Below, piece after piece: positions 43,721 to 51,739 of a stretch of DNA of 64,000 nucleotides. The notes under the pieces were generated by a model. It was given only the letters and a program-made list of their open reading frames with translations. It had not been told where the DNA came from and searched no databases. Source of the stretch: CAWBQO01 sp963790965 (GTDB lineage Bacteria > Bacteroidota > Rhodothermia > Rhodothermales > DASSAV01). The stretch's first letter is position 1; every line of letters starts with the position of its first letter. Made by a program: the position numbers and the translations under genes. Where the stretch lies: the NCBI GenBank assembly GCA_963790965.1, contig CAWBQO010000001.1, positions 1 to 64,000 of the forward strand, given 5' to 3'.

Positions 43721-46700
43721 CTACTGCTGCGCCTGCACGGTGGCCCCGATGTGCGCCGGATGGAGCCGCACGGCTTCGCTGAAGGCGTCCGAGGCGGCAC
43801 TTTCGTCGCCCCGCCCAAGGTAGCCGAGGCCCATGAGGTAATAGGCGTTTGCACGCCGCCCGGCCTCGAAGCCTTCGCCGCCGAACTTGGCGAAGAAATC
43901 CGGGGCATCGCCGCGCTCGAGGGAGCGCTGTCCGGCGGCCACGAGCTCGTCATAGATGCGGCGCGCTTCCTCGTCGCGGCCGAGCTTCTGAAGGGCGCGC
44001 CCCTGGAGGTAACGACCGGCCTGCGGCAAGTCGTCTGCCCCTGCCGCCTTCTCGAAAGCCGCGCGCGCCTCGCCCTGGTTCCCGAGCGCCTGCTGCGCGA
44101 GGCCGACGTAGTAGTTCGCCTCGCCTTCACGGCGGCCGACGGCCACTTCGAGGTTCTTCGGGTACTCGAGCGCAGCCTGGAAGTCGCGGAGAGCTGCCCG
44201 GGCCTGCCCTCCTTCGAGCGTCTTCTGCCCGCGCAGGAGATGCGCGTCCACCCACAGGTCATGGATGCCCTCGGCTCCCTCGGCGCGGCGGAAGTGCTGT
44301 GTTTCCATGCGCGTGATGGCCTGGTCGTAGCGGCCCGCCTGGACGAGCAGCCCGGTCTCACGGGCCAGAGCGGCGTCGTGTTGGAGGATGGCCTTCTCGT
44401 GGCGCTCAATCCGGGAAAGGCGCTTCGCCGGCTGTTCGGCCGCCCACTCGGCGTACAGGTCCGCTTCGTAGTAGTAGCGAGGATCGTCCTGCCGAAGGGC
44501 CAGCGCCCGCTCCATCGAGGCGAGCGCGCGATCGGCGTCATTGCGGGCGTAGGCATACCCGAAGGCCAGGTTGCGATGTGCGGCGGCGAGGGCCGGATCG
44601 AGCGAAGCGGCCTGCTCCCATTCCGCGATGGCCGTTTCGGGCTGATGGTCGTAGTAGAGGTTACCCAGGTACAAGTGCGCGCGTGCGTCCTTCGGATCGG
44701 CAGCGAGTGCGGCCCGAAGTGCGCGCGCGGTCTCGAAGCGGAAAGGGAATACGTATTCCGTCGGGAGCGACGCCGCGCGCTTCCAGTCCGCCGCAGCTGC
44801 CAATTGCTCTCCTTGCAGCGCCGCGTAGTAACCGCGCAGGTAGTAGAGCGTCGGATCGCCGGACATCTCGCTCTCGGACGCGGCCAGGCTCAGCACCTCC
44901 CGAGCATCGTCGTAGAGGCCAGCATTCCCGTAGTCGGTGGCGAGTTCGGCGTAGTTCTGCACCTCGCCCCGCATGAGCGGCAGAAGCGCGGCGAGGTCTC
45001 CGCCGAGCAGTGCCATCTCGTAGCGTCCAGGGAAATAGAGCGGATCTTCCGCCACAAGCCCTTCCGCAATCGCGCGCGCTTCATCGGTGCGACCGGCGTG
45101 CCGCAGGAGCGCGGCCTTCAAGTGGAGCGCGGCGAGGTTGCGGGTGTTCGCAGACAGCGCCTCGCCGAGGTGACCGAGCGCGCGTTCGTAGTCCCCCCGG
45201 CGCGCGTCGATGCGAGCCAGAAGCGTATGCGCGGGGGCATACCAGGCGTGGTCCCAGGCGGCGCGGCTGAGCAGGTCGTACGCCTCGTCAAGCTGTCCCT
45301 GCTCCAATTTTGTCAGGCCAAGGTAGTAGAGCGGCTTTGTGTCCTCGGCGCGCGTGTGCCGCTGCGTGACGCGCTCGACGGCGCGGCGCAGATGGTCCTC
45401 CGCCTCCTGCAACATTCCCCGCTTCAGGTAGAGCAGCCCGAGGTGCGTGTTCGCCGGGGCATAGCCGGGATCGCGGCGCAGCGCCTCCTCGAAGTACGGG
45501 TACGGACTATATCCAGGGTTGTGGAACTGATCGAGTCGAAGTCCGGCGAGGTACAGCTCTTCGATGCTTTCCACCGCTGCGGGCGGCGGCGGCGGTTTCA
45601 CCGCGTCCGGCATGGGCTGGTCCTCGCGCCGGACCGGCTCATACGCGATGAGTGCCTCCCCGGCGGCGGTGCGCACTACCACGCGCACGCCCTCCGGCGA
45701 AACGCCCGTGGGCAGCGCGATGTCGGCCTCAAAGGGGTGTGCCGGATCGACGTCGATGATTTGCTCGTGAACGACTCGGTCACCGTCGAGAAGCGTCAGC
45801 ACGGCACCCGCCTGCCGCTCCGTCGTGTTCAGCCCGACGCGCACGCGGCCGCCCTGGAGGGCATCGAGGCTGATGGCGGCATCGAGGTTGGCGTTCTCAA
45901 CGGCCCCGAGGCCGCGCAGCGGGAAGAAGTTCAGCGTCGCGCTCTTGCGAACGAAAGGATCGGCCCAGCTGTAATCAGGCTGATTGTCTGAGTAGGCACC
46001 CGCCATGATTTCCAGGTACGGGCCGTTCGTGTCCGTCAGGAGGTCATACCAGAGCTTCGCGTGCGGGCCGGTGCCCCAGTTCCATAGCTTCTTGCCGGGC
46101 GCGACGTTGTGGTCCGCGACGATGGCCAGGCCGGCCTCCTGCCCATGATCGTACCCGGCCACGAAGTCATCCTGGTAGTTCCACGCAAAAAAGGAGACGC
46201 CCTCCGGGTGGTTCTTCCACCAAGAGACGTCGACGCCCTCCGTATAGTCGACGCCGAGGTAGCGCTGGTGAGAGATGGGCCACTGGCTGAACTGCGTCTT
46301 GGAGTGGTAGGTCGCGTACTGAGTGCTCGGCGGGAAGACCACCTGATAATCGGCGTTCGCATGAACGGCCGTGTTCGCCCACATGAGCAGCGAGTTGGAA
46401 AGCGGCGTGCGGTTGTACAGGCGCATTTCTGCTTCAAGGACGGATCGGCCGGGGCGCAGGGTCATTGCGACCACCCAGTGCGTCCGGTTCCGCCGCTCGG
46501 TCTCCCCGATCCAGATCGTCTTGCTACCGTCCGCGTTCTCCTTCAGCAGGTAATCGACGGGCAGGTCGGACGTGGCACGGTGGTGGTGCGGGATGTTCCA
46601 CTCGACGCCGCCGGAAGTCCACGCGCCCAGCATCCCGATAAACGCGGGCTTAACGACCTCGTTGTGGTAGATAACCTCGTAGTCGTTGGTCTTGTCCTGC

Positions 46701-47050
46701 ATCATGTAGAGCTTGCCCCCGAGCTCGGGCAGAACGCAGATGCGGATGTACTCGTTTTCGAGAAAGAGTCCGGTGTAGGTCTTTTCAACGAGATCATCGG
46801 TGAGGCGATCATGCATCGGGTACGGGTAGACACGCCCCTGCGCCCCCTGATAGGCGCGCCCGGTGTAGAAGACGGGGTTCACCTCCGCCTCGCCCGTCGC
46901 ATAGGTCGGTATGGTGATGGCTTTTTCGTAAACCTGAACCCGTTCCTGCGCCGACGCGGCCGGCGCAAGCGCCGCTGGAATGAGCAGCAGAGAGAACAGG
47001 GAGAGAACAAGACGGCCCGGCGTGAACTGAAATAAAGTGAATGCTTGCAT
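43721..47050 (-). CDS. DUF5107 protein with a long TPR region
   Basis: A large exported protein (1109 residues from the Met codon at 47050, 1118 from the ATG at 47077) with a Sec leader ending ASAQE. Residues ~30-340 are a DUF5107-type domain (NPVFYTGRAYQGAQGRVYPY, ICVLPELGGKLYMMQDKTND, GGVEWNIPHHHRATSDLPVD, EMRLYNRTPLSNSLLMWANT), which resembles aldose-epimerase/beta-sandwich folds. From ~500 to the end come many TPR units (ANTHLGLLYLKRGMLQEAED and others). A proline run (KPPPPPAAVE) separates the parts. DUF5107 proteins recur in PULs; no reaction is established to my knowledge. The epimerase-like fold and the HHH and E residues make a sugar-binding or catalytic role plausible. It is one of the most interesting genes here. 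Confidence 0.8.
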   Translation of the reverse strand: MQAFTLFQFTPGRLVLSLFSLLLIPAALAPAASAQERVQVYEKAITIPTYATGEAEVNPVFYTGRAYQGAQGRVYPYPMHDRLTDDLVEKTYTGLFLENEYIRICVLPELGGKLYMMQDKTNDYEVIYHNEVVKPAFIGMLGAWTSGGVEWNIPHHHRATSDLPVDYLLKENADGSKTIWIGETERRNRTHWVVAMTLRPGRSVLEAEMRLYNRTPLSNSLLMWANTAVHANADYQVVFPPSTQYATYHSKTQFSQWPISHQRYLGVDYTEGVDVSWWKNHPEGVSFFAWNYQDDFVAGYDHGQEAGLAIVADHNVAPGKKLWNWGTGPHAKLWYDLLTDTNGPYLEIMAGAYSDNQPDYSWADPFVRKSATLNFFPLRGLGAVENANLDAAISLDALQGGRVRVGLNTTERQAGAVLTLLDGDRVVHEQIIDVDPAHPFEADIALPTGVSPEGVRVVVRTAAGEALIAYEPVRREDQPMPDAVKPPPPPAAVESIEELYLAGLRLDQFHNPGYSPYPYFEEALRRDPGYAPANTHLGLLYLKRGMLQEAEDHLRRAVERVTQRHTRAEDTKPLYYLGLTKLEQGQLDEAYDLLSRAAWDHAWYAPAHTLLARIDARRGDYERALGHLGEALSANTRNLAALHLKAALLRHAGRTDEARAIAEGLVAEDPLYFPGRYEMALLGGDLAALLPLMRGEVQNYAELATDYGNAGLYDDAREVLSLAASESEMSGDPTLYYLRGYYAALQGEQLAAAADWKRAASLPTEYVFPFRFETARALRAALAADPKDARAHLYLGNLYYDHQPETAIAEWEQAASLDPALAAAHRNLAFGYAYARNDADRALASMERALALRQDDPRYYYEADLYAEWAAEQPAKRLSRIERHEKAILQHDAALARETGLLVQAGRYDQAITRMETQHFRRAEGAEGIHDLWVDAHLLRGQKTLEGGQARAALRDFQAALEYPKNLEVAVGRREGEANYYVGLAQQALGNQGEARAAFEKAAGADDLPQAGRYLQGRALQKLGRDEEARRIYDELVAAGQRSLERGDAPDFFAKFGGEGFEAGRRANAYYLMGLGYLGRGDESAASDAFSEAVRLHPAHIGATVQAQQ

Positions 47051-47089
47051 AAGTGGCGCGTGATGTCTTTGATGCACGTGGAAAAAGCC

Positions 47090-48430
47090 TCAGTCGAGGA
47101 GGCCTACGACGTCGGTATCGAAGTCAGTATAGGCCGTATAGCGTCCGCGCAGCCAGAGCACGGCGTGATGGTTGCCATTCGAACGGGGCACGAATGGGCG
47201 GATCTGGTCCTCGGCAGCCCCAGGCGTCAGCGGAATCCATTTCCAGGACGCGCCGCCATCTGTGGTGATGCCCCGGTAGATCTCGTAGTGCGCCGTCGGC
47301 GCTCCGGTCTCGGGATGGACGTCGGAAGAGGTGTAGACGACGCTTGGGTCGGATGGATCGAGCGTGATGCCGCCCGCGTAGTGGTTCTCGCCGTCGTACA
47401 GGTGTGTGCCGGCGTAGGCGATCTCGCGCTCGATCCAGCGCCCCGTGCCGGCGTCCCAGCGGGCGTACCGGTAGCGCAGATCGTTGCCGGTCGTGCTGTC
47501 TCGCGTGGCGATGTAGACGGCGACCGGCGCACCGGCCGCGTCGTACTCGAGGTCCCACACCCAGGCGCGGCCCGCCGTCTCGGCGTCATAAATGCGCGTC
47601 CCGGCCCCGACCGGCATGGGGCCGGCACCGTTTGAGCCGGGCAAGGGCTGGATCGGCGTTCCGTCGCTGCGGCGGAGGCTGCCGTCCTCGTAGTACACGT
47701 GAAGGACGTCGTTGTCCACGTCCCGCGGATGCCCCTGCGTGTAGAGCACATCGATCCGGCCGGTGCCGTTGGACGTGTACTTGAAGTACGGCCGGGTGCC
47801 GCCGCTGCCGGAGAGGATGAAATGCTGCGGCGCGCTCCACGTCTCGCCATTGTCGTCCGAGGTCATGAGCGTCGGGTTGAAGTTCGTGCCTCGGTAGAAG
47901 TCGTAGAGCATGCCGCCCTCACCTGAGAGACGGAAGAGGTTGCTGTACGTAGCCTTCGAGCCGAGATCGGCCGTCCGGCTCTCGGGCGACCACCGGATGG
48001 AATCGCCGGATACTTGGCCGAAACGCCGGTACCAGAATGGCTCCACATGATGCCGCGCGTAAGCCGCCATGACGCGGCCGTCCGGCAGGGCGACGAAAGC
48101 CGGGTTGTTGTGGTCGTCGCGCTCCGTGAAGGTGCTGAGCCGGGTCGTATGCTTGCGCGCCTCGCCCTCGACCGGCACAACGGTGACGGCGGAGTGGCCA
48201 GACGTGTCCACGTAGCCGACGAAGAGGTTCGGCCCGACGAAGGCCGCGCGCTCGTCGTTGAACCACGTCCAGGCACCGTGTCTCGCCACCACTTGCGGCT
48301 CGCGGAGCGCGCCGCGCCCCGTCGCGCAGCCCGAGAGCACGAGTAGCAGCATAGCGGCGGCAGGCAGCCCGCACCAGGCGGGCGCGTGCGAAGAGTTCGC
48401 CGATCTCAGGTTCTTAAAGAGTACTGTCAT
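47090..48430 (-). CDS. BNR_4 seven-bladed propeller enzyme (lyase or glycosidase), lipoprotein
   Basis: A 446-residue lipoprotein (LLLVLSGCATG) of the BNR_4 type. The first blade has GAWTWFNDERAAFVGPNLFV, the second TERDDHNNPAFVALPDGRVM and AAYARHHVEPFWYRRF, then TLMTSDDNGETWSAPQHF and GSGGTRPYFKYTSNG, and late YTSSDVHPETGAPTAHYEIY with GGASWKWIPLT. Characterised relatives of this fold are ulvan lyases PL24 and PL25, rhamnose-glucuronate lyase PL27 and rhamnosidase GH145; several use a His in the DDHNxP blade. A GH88 two genes upstream favours a lyase. It overlaps the GH51 stop by 17 bases. Confidence 0.75.
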   Translation of the reverse strand: MTVLFKNLRSANSSHAPAWCGLPAAAMLLLVLSGCATGRGALREPQVVARHGAWTWFNDERAAFVGPNLFVGYVDTSGHSAVTVVPVEGEARKHTTRLSTFTERDDHNNPAFVALPDGRVMAAYARHHVEPFWYRRFGQVSGDSIRWSPESRTADLGSKATYSNLFRLSGEGGMLYDFYRGTNFNPTLMTSDDNGETWSAPQHFILSGSGGTRPYFKYTSNGTGRIDVLYTQGHPRDVDNDVLHVYYEDGSLRRSDGTPIQPLPGSNGAGPMPVGAGTRIYDAETAGRAWVWDLEYDAAGAPVAVYIATRDSTTGNDLRYRYARWDAGTGRWIEREIAYAGTHLYDGENHYAGGITLDPSDPSVVYTSSDVHPETGAPTAHYEIYRGITTDGGASWKWIPLTPGAAEDQIRPFVPRSNGNHHAVLWLRGRYTAYTDFDTDVVGLLD

Positions 48431-50434
48431 TCTCCGGTATCCGTAGAATAGTTAGAGAGTGAGGAGGCAACACGGTCTCGAAGGCACTTCCGACGGTAAT
48501 CACATCGGTTTGGGGCAACACCGTGTCCGGAGCTTCGGGATCGTTGACAGCCATCGGATCGCCCGTGAGCACCGTTCGCCGAGCCTTTTGCGCGCCCGCG
48601 GCCAGCCCGGCGAGGCTCGCAACAAGGGGCCTCGCCACGGCGTCGCCATTGACGAGCTTGATCACCACATCCCCGGAGGCGGTCTCCCGAACCGATGAGA
48701 CTGCCAGAAGCGCATCGGGGGGGCGGTTGATCAAGTCGGCGGGCAGCAGCCGGTCGCCACTGTTCGTGCTGAAGAGCTTCTGCACGTGATAGTTGATGGT
48801 CGGAAAAACCTCCGTGTTGGTAAAGTAGATGAGGTCCGGAGTCCACTGCGTCAGACCGCGCTTTCCCAGCAGCGGCGCGTAGGACGAGAATCGCACGAGA
48901 TCGCCGTTGCGCTCGAGGTGCGTCATGTAGGCCGCTTCGGACAGGGCGGAACGCAGGGTGGTTTGCCGCCCCACATCGTGCGCGGCGTACTCGCCGAGGT
49001 AGACTTCCGGGCCGTTGCGCTCGTAGGCGTCGAAGCGGTCCAGGTGGTCCCAGTACCATTCGGGCGGCTTGTAGCCGTGCTCATCAACCATGTCGAGGTC
49101 CAGTTCGCGCGCAAAGGCCCAGCCCTCGCGGTAGTCTGCATCTTCAGGATCGGGGCTTGGCCCTACCGTTCCGACCACGACGATTTCAGGGTACCGCGCG
49201 GTCACGGCTTCCTGGATCATCTTGAAGCGATTCTTGAAAAGAGGCGTGATCTTGTCCTCATTTCCCACGCCGAGATACTGCAAGTTGAAGGGAGCCGGGT
49301 GACCGGCAGCCGCCCGCTTCGCGCCCCACTCCGACGTGACGGGGCCGTTGGCATACTCCACCAGATCGAGCACCTCCTGGATGTACTCCGGCATTTCATC
49401 AAGCGGAATACCGGCCTGCCCGCGCCCGCCCGTATGCCCGGCATTCTGGCAGCATACGCCGGCGGGAACGACGGGTAGCGGCTTCGCGCCGACGTCTTCG
49501 GCGAACTGGAAGTATTCGAAGAACCCGAGGCCGACCGACTGGTGGTAGCCCCAGAGATTCGGCTGGCCCTTTCGCTGCTCGACAGGGCCTATCGTGTCCG
49601 GCCACCGGTACATATTGACCGGCCCGTTCCCATGGACGAGGCAGCCGCCGGGAAAGCGAATGAACTTCGGTTTGAGCTCCGCAATTACCTCGGCCAGGTC
49701 GGCGCGGAGCCCGTTCGGGCGATCGCGGAAGGTGTGGGTGGGAAAGAGCGAAATCATGTCGAGCGCGAGTCCACCCCGCTCGCCAGCCAGGAGCACGAGG
49801 CGGGCATTGTCGTCCGCGGCGGAGGCCGTCAGACGAGCGGCGTAGCGCTCCCAAGCCTCTCCCTCGATGTCGAGCGGCGCCTCGGCAAGCACCCGGCCGT
49901 TCGCGCCTTCGAGGCGCACGACGAGCGGCATTGGCACCCCGCCCAACGGCCCTCCGCCCAGCGGCTGCCCATGTACAACTGCCTCGCATAGAGTGACACG
50001 TCGTACGACGCGCCCTCTGCTACGGGTATTCCAGCGAAGCCTCCGTTGGATAGCCCCACCCCCTCTCCGGGATTGCCGACGTGAAGCACAGCATACTGCG
50101 GGTTGTTGCCGTGGAGCGGAAAGGCGTAATCGATCGCCCAGTCGCCCTCGCCGCCGCCGCGCTTCTCCAGTTTCCAGAAGCTGAGCGCGTTCCACGACGC
50201 GCGATCCCGCGCAGAGAACTCGAACGAGCGATTCTGAACGAGTTCGGCGTAGAGACCACCGTCAGCCGCGTAGTTGAGGTCTTCGAAGAAGATGCCAAAC
50301 AGATCCGGACTAATCGGCATCCCGGGCGCGCCCGCATCGACGTTCAGCCTCATCGGCTGCGCCGCGACACCGCCCTGATGAGCCGCGCTGCCGAGAAGCA
50401 CGGCGAGAAGGAGAAGCATTGAGTTGGCTCTCAT
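48414..50434 (-). CDS. GH51 alpha-L-arabinofuranosidase, one frameshift
   Basis: A GH51 enzyme of ~673 residues once one missing base near 49930-49975 is restored. It has a Sec leader (LLLLAVLLGSAAHQGGVAAQ), then NVDAGAPGMPISPDLFGIFF and GGLYAELVQNRSFEF. After the shift come a CBM-like VRLEGANGRVLAEAPLDIEG, then IRFPGGCLVHG, YLGVGNEDKITP (acid/base Glu) and PEVYLGEYAAHD (nucleophile Glu), then a C-terminal beta domain. The shift lies in a G-rich run and looks like a sequencing error, since both parts are well conserved. GH51 removes arabinofuranosyl side chains from arabinan, arabinoxylan or arabinogalactan. Confidence 0.88.
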
Positions 50435-50491
50435 ATTGATCTCAGATGATGGCGCGGCCCGCCGGTCTACCGCGCGGACAGTGGCAGGCTA

Positions 50492-51700
50492 TCAGTACCG
50501 TTCACTCTGGCCCTCCCGCAGCCGCAGCATCCCTTCGAGATAGTAGTAATCCGCGTAGGTCAGCGGCACGTCCACTTCGCTGTTCTGCGGGATATGGCCG
50601 ACGCTGTGCTCGAGCAGGAAGTTGTGGTTTTCCCCTACGGCGGCGCGGTAGGGTGCGGCGCTCAGCGAGCGCAGCGTCTTTTCAGCGGCTTCCCGGTAGC
50701 GGCTCGCACGCGCCGGATCGGCGTAGCGCGCAAGCTCGAGAAGCGCCGAGGCCATGATCGATCCGGCGGAAGCGTCGCGCAGTGCGTTCGGAATGTCCGG
50801 CGCGTCGAAATCCCAGTAAGGCACACCGTCCTCCGGAAGGTTCTGATGGTTCAGGAGAAAGTCCGCTATCTTCGTCGCCTGTTGCAGGTAGCGGTCCAGC
50901 CCGGTCTCGCCATAGGCTTCGGTGAAGCCGTAGAGGCCCCAGGCCTGGCCGCGCGCCCACGCCGACTCGTCCGCGTGCCCCTGCGCGGTGCGCTTGCGGA
51001 GGACGGCACCCGTGACCGGATCGTACTCGAGAACGTGGTACGAGGAACCGTCCGGGCGGTAGTGATGCCTCAGCGTGTTGTCCGCGTGGGTGACGGCGAC
51101 GAGGTAGAACGTCGAGTCGCCGGTAAGTCGGGTGGCTTCGAAGAGCAGGTCGAGGTTCATCATGTTGTCGATGATGACCAGGTACGGGTTCTTCTTGTCG
51201 CCGAGATTCCCCCAGGATCGGATGAGCCCGACGGCCGGGTCGAAGCGGCGAACGAGCGTCTTCGCAGCGGTAACGACGACGGGAGCGTAGCGCGCGCTGT
51301 CGCCGGTGAGGCGAAGGGCGTTGCCGAAGCTGTCATTGATCTTGAAGCCAATGTCATGGTCGCTCACGTTCCCTTTCTCCCCTTCGATGAGCCACGTGCG
51401 GGCTTCCGCACGGGCCTTCATATCAGGGTCGCCGGTGGCCTCATAGAGGTACCAGAGGCTGCCGGGAAAGAAGCCGCTCGTCCACCAGCCCGGCCGGTGC
51501 GTGACGAGGGTGCCGCTCGGGCTGATCGTGCGGGGCAGCAGGGAGTCTGGCAGGCTCTCGTCCATCATGCGGTACTGCACGGCGGCCGATGCGAGGGACT
51601 CGTCGATCCATACTCTCCCGTGCTCCGGCGCGCGCGCCGTAAGGCAGCCGGCCACGGCCGCGGAGAGGAGGAGCAGAATGAAAGGCGCAGTGCGGATCAT
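50492..51700 (-). CDS. GH88 unsaturated glucuronyl hydrolase, lipoprotein
   Basis: A 402-residue alpha/alpha-barrel enzyme with a lipobox leader (AVAGCLT). GH88 landmarks are GWWTSGFFPGSLWYLYEATG, SDHDIGFKINDSFGN with the first catalytic Asp (about D116), PYLVIIDNMMNLDLLFEA with the second (D178), and WARGQAWGLYGFTEAY. The family hydrates the delta-4,5 unsaturated uronic acid left by polysaccharide lyases, so its presence argues that a lyase acts upstream, probably the BNR_4 protein. It is 39 bases after the GH3 stop. Confidence 0.92.
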   Translation of the reverse strand: MIRTAPFILLLLSAAVAGCLTARAPEHGRVWIDESLASAAVQYRMMDESLPDSLLPRTISPSGTLVTHRPGWWTSGFFPGSLWYLYEATGDPDMKARAEARTWLIEGEKGNVSDHDIGFKINDSFGNALRLTGDSARYAPVVVTAAKTLVRRFDPAVGLIRSWGNLGDKKNPYLVIIDNMMNLDLLFEATRLTGDSTFYLVAVTHADNTLRHHYRPDGSSYHVLEYDPVTGAVLRKRTAQGHADESAWARGQAWGLYGFTEAYGETGLDRYLQQATKIADFLLNHQNLPEDGVPYWDFDAPDIPNALRDASAGSIMASALLELARYADPARASRYREAAEKTLRSLSAAPYRAAVGENHNFLLEHSVGHIPQNSEVDVPLTYADYYYLEGMLRLREGQSERY

Positions 51701-51739
51701 ATCAAGCGTAGTGTGGGGTGAGCGATTCTCGCCGGCACC

